Assembly: GCF_037126465.1 (NCBI RefSeq)
Contig: NC_088202.1
Location: 83,618,160-83,682,159 of the forward strand
Direction: 5' to 3'
From: Ornithodoros turicata
Lineage: Eukaryota > Arthropoda > Arachnida > Ixodida > Argasidae
DNA: 64,000 nucleotides
The position numbers were made by a program, and so were the translations under genes. Each line of letters opens with the position of its first letter. The first letter of the stretch is position 1. Shown piece after piece: positions 1 to 11,454 of this stretch. The notes under the pieces were generated by a model that saw only the letters and a list, made by a program, of their open reading frames with translations, had not been told where the DNA came from and did not search any database.

Positions 1-1225
1 ACGCCAGCTGAGGGTATAACAAGATACTCCTCGCTTGCGTATATACCTTCAGTATTGTGCATAGCTTTAGATATGAACCTGCGGTACAACATTATTTTGT
101 GGTGGAGAAAGAACCATCTCAGCTCAGCAGTAATTTAATTAAGAAGCACAGTCAGTAATACAATTGCATCGTAATTAATAGGGACAGTGGTTTATAGCAG
201 CGTGCTATCTGTTCCTAAAATGACGAAATCTGCGCGTCCTCACTCATATACAGGGTTAGTCTAGCAAACTTTACATATTTTGATCGCATCGTAAAAATAG
301 AAGACGGGGTTTATCCAACACCAAACTTTGCAGTCTCGTAGCCATTTGTCTTAAGTTTCGTTGGAATTTTTTGTGAGCATTATGGTCCTGTAGAAGAAAA
401 ATTAAAAATCAAGCAAAATTTCACTCTATGGATTTTCTATCGCCTATCTTACTCAAAAGCCGCCATTTTCTGCTGTGTGCGCTTCATTTTCATTTCACCA
501 CACACAGGTGGCACCAGCATACATAACAAGACTGGAACAAGAGGATTGGTGCATATCGTCAGAATCGGCCTGTCACATCGTTGTAGGCAGCGCTACCTGT
601 GTGAAGTGATGTGAACGTGAAGCAGACACAAGAAAAAATGGCGGTGTTTGTGTGGGATAGGCCATTGAAAATGCATGGGGCGAGATTTTGCTTTAGTTTA
701 GTTTTCTTTCTACATGACCATAGCGCGTACACAAAATTCGAATGAAACTTCAGGTAAGTGGCTATCAGTCTGCAAAGTTTGGGATGGGCCAAATCTAGTC
801 TTCTATTTTTACGGTGCGATCGAAATATGTAAAGTTGTAATGTTTGCTACAATGACCCTGTAGTTGCTCGCCGTGTGAAGGCGCCCCATCATTTCGCGAA
901 GCCACGATGTACTATACCAGTATCTGTTCTCCACCAAATCCTTCCACGTTGCTTCTTGCGTGGCGAGTAATCTGCACGAGCTCTCCTCTACGTTTTACAC
1001 CTGCACTTTGTAAATATCCGTTTGTGGATACGTTTGTGTGCGTGCGTATCCGTCTCTTTCTCTCTTTCCTTCTCGCGGTATTTGCTATTAAAGCACTTGT
1101 CGCTCAATATTATATTGTTCTAATTTTGCTACGAGCTGGATCAGAAAAGTGACACTAAAATAAATCGAATATTCCAGTTGTCGAAGATTGCACCCCGGGT
1201 TTGAAAATATACCATCAAGGGTATA
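1..1225. other. Intergenic or intronic sequence with no recognised gene
   Basis: No coding region, RNA gene or terminal-repeat element could be supported here. Open frames on both strands are short, rich in stops nearby, and match no family I recognise. If the receptor gene on the minus strand continues past 10970, this stretch could belong to one of its later introns. Confidence 0.5.
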
Positions 1226-1406
1226 TACAGGGTGTCTTCTTTTCTTCGATACAGATTTTCCAGAAAAAAACTGTAAGGGCTATAGAAATCCTGTTTTCAC
1301 TTGTATCATCTCTGGGCCGACGGACGTTCTTGACCATCCGTTGCTCAACCGTCGAATGACTAATTCCCAATAAATCTTTAATTAACTTTTTAATTATAAA
1401 AGATAC

Positions 1407-1554
1407 TGAGATATTCGACTCCGGGAGACGAATTACCATTTATTTAAAGCCAGGACTAACATGCGTGTGCCCTGAACAGAAGCCCAAGCCCAGCGCGAGA
1501 CACGCGCATACAGTCTTCCTCCTCTTCTGCAGAGACGGCCAAACATATGTAACA
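1407..1554 (-). repeat. Putative Ty3/gypsy 3' LTR
   Basis: The segment lies directly downstream of the polypurine tract and has TG...CA ends on the minus strand. It contains an AATAAA-like signal near its end (TTAAATAAATGG). No second LTR is present because the 5' part of the element is gone, so the boundaries rest on the polypurine tract on one side and the foldback-arm junction on the other. Confidence 0.6.
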
Positions 1555-2732
1555 CTTCTCCCCCCCCCCCCCCCACACACACAGTCCAACTGTTCACTTG
1601 AGACACTGATAATACTGAGGCCGACTCAAACGGCGTCCGTAGGATGAAGTGTACGGTGCCCGCTTTTTTTTCTAGACGGGCCGGCGGTTCAGAGTCTGTG
1701 GTGGGTGCCGGAGTTGCCGCGGCCGAGAGCCAGTGAGGTAGACTCCGTGAACGGGTCCGAGGTGCATCTCCAGCGCCTGTATCCGGGGTACCGGGCGTCA
1801 CCGTAGGCTCGTGTACTAAATCTTCGGTAGTGGTGGGGAACTTGCAGGTCTCAGCTAATTGTGGAGTTGGTTGTGGAGTTCGTTTTGATAGGCTGAAGTT
1901 AGTGGAACGTTAACTGCTGGTCTGAGGCGGTCCACATGCCGACGGAACACCTTCCCCTCCTGTGTGATTCCTTCATAGGATCGCAGTTCAAACTTTCGAT
2001 AAATTGTTCCTTTGCACCACTTTTGAGAACCAGAAGAGTAATCCCTCAACCAGACAACCTGGCCGTCTTGAAAAATATTGAAGTCGCCCGCAGGTTTTTC
2101 CTGTTCTTGAGATTGTACCTTCCTCGAATCGTGAACGAGCGAGTCCATTAGGGTCCTCAAATTCCTCCCAAACATCATTTCCGCGGGCGTCTTGTTGGTT
2201 GTGGAGTGGACGGAGGTGTGCTGGCTGAACAAAAACCTCGACAGCCGGCACTGAATGCTGCCCTGCTGTTGTTTCTTTAGCGACCTCTTCAGCTCTTGCA
2301 CCATCCTTTCCGCCTGTCCGTTTGTGGACGGATGGTACGGGGCGCTGGTCACTTGTCGAATCCCGTTGCGGTGGAAGAAACTCTTCATTTCATCAGACAC
2401 AAATGTCGTTGCATTATCAGATACTACCAGCTGCGGTAACCCAAGCGTTGCGAAAATGGAACGCAGAGCGTCAATGATAGTTGCGCTTGACACGTTGGAA
2501 ACGGCTCGAACTTCAAGCCATTTCGTTGTGGAGTCCACCACGACGAGGTAGTTCTGGCCCTGGATGGGCCCTGCCAAATCCATGTGGATGACCTGCCACG
2601 GATCCGTCGCCCGAGACCATGCTGGTGCCGGATAGCTGGCTGGTAGCCTGGCGTGCATCTGGCAAGTATCGCAACTTCTCACGGTATCCTCGATGGCAGA
2701 ATCCAGCCCGGGCCACCAGAAGTAGCTCCTCG
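1407..2732 (-). mobile_element. 5'-truncated Ty3/gypsy LTR retrotransposon: integrase, polypurine tract and short 3' LTR
   Basis: On the minus strand the order is integrase, proline-rich pol tail, polypurine tract, LTR. The polypurine tract is the G-run plus AGAAG at plus positions 1555-1573. Immediately after it a putative LTR starts with TGTTACATATG at 1554 and ends with ATCTCA at 1407, giving about 148 bp with TG...CA ends, which is short for the group. Everything upstream of the integrase zinc finger (gag, protease, RT, RNase H, 5' LTR) is missing. The breakpoints at 1406/1407 and about 2732/2733 are defined by comparison with the intact opposite arm of the host foldback element. Confidence 0.8.
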
Positions 2733-2733
2733 C
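1855..2733 (-). pseudogene. Ty3/gypsy integrase, partial
   Basis: In a living element integrase inserts retrotransposon cDNA into host DNA. The frame retains the second half of the HHCC zinc finger (WWPGLD, then C-x2-C in SCDTCQ) and the catalytic core. The D,D,E residues lie in the motifs HMDLAGP, VSDNATTF and NGQAERM. A C-terminal segment ends in HVDRLRP. The frame stops at 1855, but a plausible proline-rich pol tail continues in another frame through about 1630. That suggests a one- or two-base indel near 1880. There is no chromodomain. The histidine pair of the zinc finger is absent because the copy starts at about 2733. The copy is not expected to be functional. Confidence 0.9.
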
Positions 2734-2875
2734 AGTTGTTCCAGTGAGAATATCTGTTCCTTTCGGTCACGTGGCATAGTAGCCGTTTTCAGAACAAAAA
2801 TCCGTTCGATAGATCGTCCGCAAAAAAATCGTGAAGGAACAACATTTTTTTTCTTTATTTTGTTCATGGCGCATC

Positions 2876-3906
2876 CAAGGTATATCTAAGCTGGTAGCGA
2901 AAACAAGCGAAAATACCGAATCAGACCCATCGGCAAGGCTACTATCTTATGAGGCGCGAGCGATCCTGTCCTGCGTGTTGGTAGTAAAGGTACGATCGTA
3001 AACAAAAAAATAACTTTACAACATGGGCATGGCTTGTGTGTGTACTAATAGGTTATTCATAATTGCAATGTAGAAAAAACCTTCTGTTGCTCCACTCGTG
3101 CACATATACGAAATCATCTACCACCCGAGTACATTTCCGTATCCCGCTCCTTTGCGCATGTGTCACAGTGGGCGTGTTTATCTGTGCATCTCTGTATCCG
3201 TGCCGTGTGTCCGTGCATTGTAACACGGAATTCATACACTTTTTGGGTTAAACAGGAAGCGACGTTCACATCTCAGAGTTGTAGACCAAGATTAAGACGT
3301 GTGAACAGATGAATACAATGCATCCCCTGTTGCTGGCCTCGCGAAATATATATATATATATATATAAGGTGATGAGCGGCCATGATAGCGTGAGTGTTAG
3401 CAGGAGTCAGCTGTGCACCAAACGATTTCATGTTTTGTTGCAATGGACCCATAGTGGCCACTCATTGAATAAATGCAAACGTCTAATCACTACGTGCACG
3501 TATAGCTCTACGTGAGAAATGGACATTAAGTAAGCCATCATAATTTCTGTGTGGTCATCACAATGCCCTTCTGTTTGGAGTTGTCAAAATCTGTGATAAC
3601 TGTATGTATTTCGAATTGATATGTTTCATTAAACCTGATATGATTTATTTTTCTGTGTTCTCGTCTGGTATTGTTGCCTGGGTGAGGAAAAGGGAATACA
3701 ACGCAAACGGAGTGCGCGAACGTAAACGTGCCATGGCTAATTATACACTACTTATTATTCATACTGCTGACGTCATCTCTGACGTCATTTATTTACAATC
3801 GTAGTAGTCCGCGCAACGGATACATGGCGCTGACCGCCTCTATCATGGCGTCATTCTGAAGACAGAGGGCCTATGGGAGTTGCGCTACCTGTTTAGATAT
3901 ACCTTG
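2876..3906. mobile_element. Non-autonomous DNA transposon with CAAGGTATATCTAA ends and a 7-bp target duplication
   Basis: CAAGGTATATCTAA at 2876-2889 is matched by its exact reverse complement at 3893-3906. Imperfect homology continues inward through GGTAGCG. The flanks are direct repeats GCGCATC, at 2869-2875 and 3907-3913. The homologous uninterrupted arm of the host foldback element carries a single GCGCATC, so it is the empty site. The 1,031-bp interior has no open frame of note and holds an (AT)n run near 3346. A 7-8 bp duplication with a CA start is compatible with P- or hAT-like transposases. I do not assign a superfamily. Confidence 0.75.
3346..3366. repeat. (AT)n microsatellite
   Basis: A pure TA dinucleotide run of about 20 bases lies inside the non-autonomous transposon at 2876-3906. 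Confidence 0.9.
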
Positions 3907-4470
3907 GCGCATCTTCAGAGACGCGTCTTTCCTTCAGCCCCAATGTGAGAGGATGAAAGAGCACACTACCGCCTCTTGCATCCTGGAATAAGATTAGAGG
4001 GAAATAGAAAATGCAACCCAAGAGAAGGGGCACTTTCGATAGCGTCACACGATGCATTTGTTTTTGTTTTGTTTCCGCAAGTTAAAGCTCGTCTTCGACG
4101 CATGAGGCGGCACTGTGCTCCTTCACCCTTTCACATTGGGGGTGAAGGAAAGACACGTCTCCAAAGATGCGCAATAAACGAAATAAAGAAGAAAAAAAAA
4201 CGGTGTTCACGAATTTTTTGCGGATGATCTGTCGAACGGATTTTTGTTCTGAAAACGGCAACGACATCAGGTGACCGAAAGGAACAGATGTTCTCATTGG
4301 GACAACTTCGTAGCTTTTATAATTAAACAGTTAACGATTTTTAGCTAATTAGTCATTCAACGGTTGAGCAACAGATGTCCAAGAACGTCCGCCGGTCCAG
4401 AGATGACAGAAGTGAAAACAGGATGTCTATAGGATGTTAATCTGTATCGAAGAAAAAAAGACACCCTGTA

Positions 4471-6310
4471 TGTTTATACCACGAGGTACAAATAATATAC
4501 CTTCAGAGAGGTATAAAGTTACTATACCTCGAAGGATGTATAGCGCTTATACCTGAAAATGCATGCTCCCTGGGACAAGACGTTTATACCCTAAAAGGCA
4601 TAAATTTTTCTAACAGTGCAGAGGAAACGAAATTTAGTATGAAACATGTGCGCGGATGAATCACGTCACACGTCACGCGAAAAAAGAGTACACAATGCGA
4701 TCGTTGTAAAACACTCACATTCAGGTTGTCGGCGATCAATACGCACGGCCGTGCGCTGCCGTCGCAGGAGAGACAATTTCACTGTTTTGTTCACCTAATG
4801 CTTTGCTCCGTGGCGTTATGGTCGCAACATTATGGATTTCAGCATGTTGCAGCTGAAAAGCCATTTCACCTTAATTATGCTTTCGCGGGAGAATCACAAA
4901 AGCTGCTAGATTACAGTCATAAAACTGCAGCGTCAGCAATTTCAGCTATGCGTCTCTTCTCTTTGTAACAGCGTCCTGTTGTTGCTTCTGTTACATATTC
5001 AGAGATTATCGCAAGCGTGATTCAATGCCGTTGAGACCGGTTGCACACAACTGTTTTTCTCGGCCATGTTTTTAACGGAGCCAAGTCGGGACTCGTAGGA
5101 ATCTACGTAGCTTGATTGCCTCTATAATCTGTTTTTAAAGGACACGGCCTAGTAAAAGGCTCGTGTGAAACTGGCAAAAGGCCATTTTCATACATGTTTG
5201 AAGAATATGTGTATAAACATGTATGAAAAGGGTCGTACAAGCAGGAAAGGATAACATTTATTTGCAGCAACCAACCATCAATTTCGCGTGTTTTTGTAGG
5301 AGGCCTGCAAAAAGAATTTGCTTCTTCTCGTAATTTTGTCGCGTGTTTCTTTTCTTTCTTTTTTTTTTCGTTACCCACTTTAGGTTATTTTATTATTTTA
5401 ATTATTAGAATGCTTAACATGCAATTCTGCGGAGCGGTAAACGAGCCGCCGCGTATTTCCTCGTCTGAATATTAGCGCTGAAAGCCTGGCAGGTTAGTAT
5501 TAGTTCGATAAATATTATAAACAATAATTATCCACACAAAAACGCGTGCCCCATGTATTTGGCCCGACGCGCTAATGTTTTATTAAACGTGACCTCCAGG
5601 CGCAACGGCTAACTGACTTGGTGGTGGTGGTGGCGGCGGAACTGCTTGCCGTAGTCTGCAATGCTCAGACGGGCAACGCCAAGACTATCGCAGGAGGAGG
5701 GGGGATCACGCATAATGGCAAACACTGGCGAATCCAGGGGGGACTGTCCCCCTGGATCTGTACACGGTGCGAGCGGTATACGGGGAAAAAGGAATGTCAC
5801 AAACTTGTCCGTGCCCTCTGTTCCCGTGACGCCAGCGTTCCCGCTCGAGCTGAGTTTCCGGCGCAGATAGGAGTGAGCCCACAAGTGCTATCGCATTAAA
5901 ACTTCGTCCCGGCAGTTGATCTTATGATGACCGTTTGACGACCTAGGAGGTTTCGTCCAGGTTCGGTGTCTTTGGAGAAATCGACCGCCTCGACGCCGAA
6001 GAAATCAAACGAAAGGCAAGATTTCTGGTAGCTGTGCTTTAGATGAACGTTTTCCCGACTAACTCTGTACATTTTAGCGAGTTCGAACAAAATGTATGAC
6101 CAAGACCACATTGGTTGCGGAGAGACGTTTCTTTACCCTCTCGTTGTAGAAAAAGGCATAAAGGAAGTTTTTCCCAATATACAAATAGCCCTTCAGTCTG
6201 TCTTAGCATGATGATCAGCAACGGCTCATGCGAGTGCTCATTTTCGAAGATGAACCTTATTAAGAGCATGCACCTGACAACAATGACACATAAGAGGCTG
6301 AACGGGTGGG
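4471..6310. other. Non-coding stretch with no recognised gene
   Basis: The sequence is AT-rich with short frames only. A local cluster of TATACCT and its inverse, AGGTATA, lies at 4475-4560. A (GGT/GGC)n stretch at 5620-5640 and a 22-base hairpin around the GGGGACTGTCCCC palindrome near 5740-5757 are the only structured spots noticed. Frames at 5609-5899 open on both strands, but they match nothing I recognise and overlap this low-complexity sequence. Confidence 0.5.
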
Positions 6311-7149
6311 GCAACAACAACAACAATAGATGATAACGATGAGATGGGGTGTTTCAACGCGCGGGGGCAGGGGGATATATTTAATAGAACAAAGAAAAAA
6401 AGGAAGGAAGGTCAGCCAAACGGTATGTCGGCTCGGTATTCTGCAAAAAAAGAAACGCAATGGCAAGATTTAGGAAATAAAGGATAAACTAACAAAAAGT
6501 GGAAGAAGGATGGGATACATTAAATATGAATAAGATTTAAAAAAAAATATTAGGGTAATGTCTATGGAGGTGAGAGGTGAGGCTGCGGCACAGACGAATG
6601 AGATGACAAGACTTGATTTCACAGGCTGTACATGAGACTTGTGTCGCTGAGGAACGTCAAAACTGCTTTGGTCACAGACCGCTGTGTGGGATGTCGTACA
6701 GGGCCCAGCAGAGTGACCAGAGTTTGTGCACCACAGTTTGTGCACCGCAGCTAGAGTAGGCGTCACCTGAGTGTGGCTCGAGAAGTGTCGAATCTGAGCC
6801 AGTCGAGGAGATGATGTGAAATATCAGCTTCAACAGCGCAAGCAGGGCATTTGTGGCGATGAAACTCACCACTCTCCAAGGTAAAAAATAAAGTTGTTGT
6901 AGGGCATTTGGGCGAGTGGAGAAGACTGGTTTTGTAGAGAAGCAGAGGGGTCCTAACGACATTAAGTCGTAGTCGGTGTAGAATGGAGGCTTCTCGACGC
7001 GAGTAGAGGTGTGTGACAACGAAACCAGAGGTGATCCTTTAATCGGACAGCGCCCTCCTGAAACTGCCGAGTGCCGCTGTGGCGGATTCGGCGTATCTGT
7101 AATCGACATGCTGAGGCAGAAAGTGGTAGTGAACAGTTATTGAAGGTCA

Positions 7150-7593
7150 CGTCCCCATGTGCCCGACGTGTAAGGCGTCTGCGCGGGTGCTTCTGTGCAG
7201 GCCGATGTGACTAGGTACCCATTGGAAACAGAGGCTATAACCCGTGGATATAAGTTGGTTGTATGTTGCGATTATCATGGTGTCTAGGTCGCCGATTGTT
7301 CTGGTACAATAATTTGCCAGAACCTCTAGCGCCGCCTTACTTTTCGTGAACACAGTCCATGCTTCAGGCGCTGATCCCGCCATGTGGTTCAACGCGGTCA
7401 ATATGACGAAGAGCTCCGACTCGAGAGATGACGTTTCGTAGGGAAGTTTCTGTGCTACTTCGAGGTTTTCGTGTGGGATGTAAAAGGCTGCTGTTGATCC
7501 GCTTTGAGACTCTGATCCATCGGCATATATAGATAGGGAGTCGTTGAGAGTAAACGGAGCTGAGCTTCTCCAGCGTAAGTGGATGAACAACAA
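7150..7593 (-). pseudogene. LINE RNase H domain
   Basis: The frame contains IYADGSES (first catalytic Asp), SSLESELFVILTAL (catalytic Glu region), a strand in which the expected Asp lies near TVFTKSKAALEVL, and FQWVPSHIGLHRSTRADAL (the QWVPSHIG motif and final acidic residue). This is the RNase H fold of R1/I-type elements. The expected TDS-like motif reads TKS, so one catalytic Asp appears to be lost. It follows the RT remnant with a frame break. Confidence 0.85.
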
Positions 7594-7634
7594 TGGGTGG
7601 TGCAGAGCTTTTCTTTAGAAGACCAGGAATGTGG

Positions 7635-8413
7635 TCACATACAGGAGGCCTGCGAAGAGTCCTGCGAAGTGTATTGGCGGGTCATAGGAACGCATTGAAG
7701 CTGTGGTGGGGAGGCACACCTGCAGGCTATGAACAGCGTAGCAAAGCTAGAGTCCGGACAGTCGATATCGATGAGTCGTAGAAAACGGTAGGGGTGCTGC
7801 CTGACGTACCGCGCATCAATCCGGAGTGCTTCCTCGTCCCGTAGGACGTATGCTGGCGTTTCGCGCGCCTCTACTAGGACAGAGTAGGTCTCTGTCGTTT
7901 TGGGAACCGCCAAACAGACGCGGAGGATTCGGGCCTGAATATTGAGAAGCTCACCCTCTCCGCATACGCTGAAGCCGTGTAGAATAGGCAGGTTGTACCG
8001 CAATGTGCCCAGAATCAACGCAGTGTGCACGCGACAGAGGTCAGCGCACGAAGGGCCCCACGATGATCCAGCAATGCAACCTAGAGCATTTACGAAACCG
8101 CTTGTCTTGGTGGCTATTGTTTTTACGTGCCGGGACCACGTCATGCTTCTGTCTAATGTCACTTCGTGCTTGCAGTGGTGCTTGTAATCCAATGCGCTTG
8201 CAATGAAGCACAAAAACCAGCGGTGCCCAACTAACGAACCAGGGAGACTTTTGGAATGAGCGTCGGGTGAATGCTATGCCAACGGCCTTAATTGGGGAGA
8301 CCGATAAGCCTCGGTGGGCAAGGCATTCTACAATAGAATCCAAGGCGCTTTGTAACCGGCGCTGGATAGTGTCTCCACGGGTGGCAGAGGCCCATATGCA
8401 GATTGTCGTTGTT
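7635..8413 (-). pseudogene. LINE reverse transcriptase, C-terminal remnant
   Basis: Two frames together cover the end of an RT domain. The first (8041-8410) reads ICIWAS, LQSALDSIV and HRGLSVSPIKAV, the usual stretch after the catalytic loop. The second (7635-8213) reads VTLDRSMTWSRHVK, the conserved strand-turn before the thumb, followed by a thumb/connection region. The shift between frames lies near 8170-8215. The aspartate pair expected before ICIW is replaced by threonines or lost at the truncation point, so no polymerase activity is expected. Confidence 0.8.
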
Positions 8414-8420
8414 GACCATT

Positions 8421-10251
8421 GAAAGGGACATTATAAGGCAAATTGATTTTACAGAGCTAATTTCAGATTTTTCAGTGAAGAAATCCCTGGGGGTTTCAAT
8501 TCACCCTGGGAGTGCACTGTAGTTGAATTATGCACACTATACATTTTGGAGAGCAGTACCTTAACATATCGAATCAACCAAAGCATGCTCCTGTACTCCA
8601 ATAGGCGTATACTGAGCAGAGCAACGGTAAGCGTTCAGTTATGCAAAAGACAACAAAAGAAAGAGCTTTGAAAACTTCATTTCCTTTCATATATGTGTCG
8701 CATCTTCATGATGTACACTTGCAGATCAAGCGTTATGTGAATGAGCCTCCACACCATCCTGTCCCGAGGCACGGATGTACATGCACCACTGCACATGAAA
8801 TTGTTCACAACAGAACTATCTCAGAGTTATACGTAACTGGTTGCGGGGTAACGAGTTACTTTTTTGAGGAACGAAGTATTGACTTGGACGGGTTGCGAAC
8901 CGCTAGGGAAGTATGGAGGGAATTGCCTCAGGACGAGAGCCGCCGATATTTCGAACAGAGACTGTTCTTCTTCTGGGCACCGTCCTCATCATTGGCATGG
9001 GATTTAAAGGGTTAGGTATGACGTATTAAAGGGTCATGCGAATTGTGCGTCAACAGCCCGGGGGTTAGAAAGGGTCTGTTCAGGCTTTTACGGCCGAAGT
9101 GAATGGCGGCTTTGTTAGAGTGTGGAGGAGGTTATGTGAATGAAGTACTGACTTGACTAGCATTCACTTAGTTACTTTTCTAAAATTTGTAGCTAGTAAC
9201 GTATGTCGTTACAAAAAGAGACAGCTTGTTACTGCAAGTTACCTGTTACCTTTCTTTTCTTCCCCCCCCCCCCCTTTTTCCCCCCTCTGTTCGCCTTTCG
9301 ATGAGTATGGACCGCCCTTTGAAATGGGCAAACCAGCCATGTACTTCACACGTGGTGTTCTGACCTGGATGTTGGGTCAGCAGGTTCCCGATGTACATGT
9401 CACCGATCACATAGCGCCTTCTGGAAGAACCACCTCGTGGGACTTTGGAATAGCGGTGTTACAAGGTTGTGAGGACGTTCTGTGGGGACGTTCTATGAGG
9501 ACATTCTGTTACGAGGACGAAAGTTTGCGCGGTCGTATTTATTTTATTACACAGTGATTGGTAACCACAATTTTTTATAGGTTTCTCTGGCGTAAATCCT
9601 TTACTCTGAGGCAGCGGAGGTCTGTGCACCAACGAGGTATCGGTCAAGGAAGTATCACGTCATGCACGAAAATGTGACTGACGTTTTAGAGCACCCACCC
9701 TGTACATATCGTCTGCTGCGGTTTCGCGGCGGCAGGGTCCCTATAGGATGAGGCCTTGGAACTGCAATTTACATTTCTCAATTTGGTGTCCCATTCTAGT
9801 GATCCGCTGTAATGAGCGGCCATTTTCGTTTCGCCGACTCCGATTATCCCCCGCTGTAGTGCCGCATCTCCGCCACTGTCTCCGCACACGTGCGTTGTGC
9901 CAAGGGACCAGACGATAACTACTCCACCGGAAGAAGTCCAAGCACTCGTATATCCGGCGTGCTGGTTGGCGTTGCGAAAACCGATCAATGCCCAGTACGC
10001 ATGGTATAGAGGTTAGCGTCATGAACTGGTTAACATTACATATTTTCGTGTCCAGAGGTTGCGTATCTGATTGGGTTCGCTTTATTCCAGGGCAATAGGG
10101 AAGTTTGCACTCGGTTCTTCGCGGTTTAGAGCGTTTTCAGAAAATATCTGGGGTCTGGTGAACGCAGGGCTGGAGAAGTTGTGGGTGATGTACTAATACA
10201 CGTCGTCACGCAACGGCACGTGAAAACCGCTTTGGTAGGCCGGGATCTTAA
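8421..10251. other. Non-coding stretch, possibly with a decayed GTTAC-rich hAT-like element
   Basis: No gene is recognised. Between about 8826 and 9255 the sequence starts with CAGAGTTATACGTAAC and GTAACGAGTTACTTTTTT. It ends with GTAACGTATG and AAGTTACCTGTTACC. This resembles the ends of the 922-bp elements at 19456 and 43442. No target duplication was found, so this is a weak call. A poly-C run lies at about 9262-9275, and short GAGGACGTTCTG repeats lie at 9470-9525. Confidence 0.35.
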
Positions 10252-10769
10252 AGGAGCGCTGGAGTGACCTCAAAAATATTTTTTGTTTGTTTGTTTGTTT
10301 ACCGCCGCAGCGTGTTTTGCAACGAATACAGAGCACGCGCTAGGCTCTGCTCTGTTCCGTGGTGGTGGTGTGTGTGTGTGTGGGGAGGGGGGGGGGCGTA
10401 GGTCTGTGTTCCGCACACCTTTAAAAATCCTCTCCTCGTGCAAAGAGCGCGTCGCCGAACAAGAGGATGTCGTGACGTATCATGGGCTCCGGCACGTGAC
10501 CAGTGACGTACAGCGGCACGGCTCAAGCATATAAGCGGCGCGTGAGCTGAGAGAAAAAAAAAAGAGAGAAAAAGCCACAGAGCCGTTTCGACGTCACGCA
10601 CCGATCGTGTCTGTCGTACGCGACTGCTTTCTCGCACTGTTTTTGGTAATGCGATGGCGAAGTGACAATACACCGCAGAGCGAAAATATTTTGCATGGTG
10701 ACTCCTGGAGGACAGCTTCACGAGTGAGGCAGGGTTTTGAGCCACGTTAATTGTCACTTCATTGCTCCT
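10252..10769 (-). mobile_element. TTAA-flanked MITE, copy 1
   Basis: The ends are AGGAGC at 10252 and GCTCCT ending at 10769, flanked by TTAA at 10248-10251 and 10770-10773. The interior is homologous, in reverse orientation, to 45974-46458. The clearest shared block, translated in one frame, reads RSHHAKYFRSAV in both copies. A TTAA duplication is the target preference of piggyBac-type transposases, but no transposase is present and the ends do not start with CCC. Copy 1 carries a GT/G-rich microsatellite at 10365-10392. Confidence 0.75.
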
Positions 10770-10969
10770 TTAAATAAACTTCCCTTCACGCTCTCGGCAA
10801 ATCACACGGGAAAAGCTTGCTACGGTAATTCACAGGTTGAACATATATGCTACGGCAATACAATAATTCACAGGTTGAAGACCTAGGCCTTGCTAGGTCT
10901 TGCTAGTGGGGACCTAAGGTACGTTCCAGCGTAACAATGCTGCAATGTGATATAGACGTGATTACTTAC

Positions 10970-11080
10970 CACCTTCTGCGTCGCATATGAGGCGGATAGT
11001 GGACCCCTGATTGTAGGGTCCAACAACACCGACCAGACGTTGTCCATACTCGTCCACGATGATAACTTCTTTTGGAGGCA
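10970..11080 (-). CDS. Sidestep-like receptor, exon encoding the first half of the second Ig domain
   Basis: This 111-bp exon has a strong acceptor (pyrimidine run then CAG at 11081-11083, read on the minus strand) and the donor GTAAGT just below 10970. Both ends are phase 1. The peptide reads PPKEVIIVDEYG, then GVVGPYNQGST, then IRLICDAEG. That is the A-to-B strand part of an Ig domain, with the first disulfide Cys in LICDAE. The pattern (linker, VVGPY, then a B-strand Cys) matches the second Ig domain of the Sidestep family as I know it. Sidestep proteins are type I membrane receptors that bind Beat ligands in axon guidance in Drosophila. The partner Cys and Trp must lie in a later exon, not found in 1-10969. 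The family assignment is inference from motif memory. Confidence 0.8.
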
Positions 11081-11454
11081 CTGAAAAAATAAAATAAAAG
11101 AATGCAGCCCATTATTATAACGCATATCGTGCTACTCTTAAACATCGCTATTGACAAGTGCATGATCAACACACGAAAGATGATCAACACACATGATCAA
11201 CACACGAAAGTTTTCGAAATGATTTCGCATGAAATAGATTTCGTTGCCTTTCAAGCGACAGCGCTTGGATTAGGAATGTCTGTAAACTACGCGCTGCTGC
11301 CCAGAAGTGTTTATGGGAGGGTTTAGTCTATCTTTGATATTGCGGAGGAGGTGGTATGCCTCTACATGAATCTTAATCGACAATGACGGAATGTCCCCGA
11401 GGTCTGACCGAGCTGGGGAGATTCTCAATCCGTGGTTTCACTCCAGGACTGCTT

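Larger units (their letters stand above)
1226..4470. mobile_element. Foldback element with CAGGGTGTC ends, interrupted by two insertions
   Basis: The ends are inverted copies: TACAGGGTGT at 1226-1235 matches its reverse complement at 4461-4470, both with TA at the boundary, which suggests a TA target duplication. The left arm is in three pieces, 1226-1406, about 2733-2875 and about 3907-3985. Together these match the reverse complement of the continuous right arm, about 4085-4470. The pieces are separated by a Ty3/gypsy fragment and by a small terminal-inverted-repeat element. No transposase is visible, so the element is non-autonomous. Elements at 14273, 52113 and 53749 have similar ends. 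The arms are diverged but clearly homologous, for example the stretch around ATCCGTTCGA at 2800-2810. Confidence 0.75.
6311..8420 (-). mobile_element. 5'-truncated LINE (RT plus RNase H, R1/I/LOA-like)
   Basis: Reading on the minus strand, a truncated reverse-transcriptase palm and thumb is followed by an RNase H domain and then by a long 3' tail. The RT-RNase H order points to the R1/I/LOA group of non-LTR elements. The 5' end is lost around 8420, just upstream of the expected catalytic aspartates of the RT. The 3' end is taken as the GTT-type repeat, plus-strand CAACAACAACAACAA at 6312-6326. A second LINE piece at 60211 ends in the same repeat. Several frameshifts and stops make it a dead copy. 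Confidence 0.75.

Noticed and set aside
1561..1574. Poly-C runs (also near 9262 and 29823) as functional tracts
   Set aside because: The one at 1561 is explained by the retroelement polypurine tract on the other strand. The others are simple homopolymers, and their length may be affected by sequencing.
10505..10545. TATA-like box (CATATAAGCGG) as a host promoter
   Set aside because: It lies inside the TTAA MITE, the second copy does not keep it, and no gene follows.
10299..10757. 152-residue frame with a homologue at 45986-46219 as a conserved protein
   Set aside because: The similarity follows the whole nucleotide sequence of a TTAA-flanked MITE and crosses frames, so it reflects repeat homology, not coding conservation.
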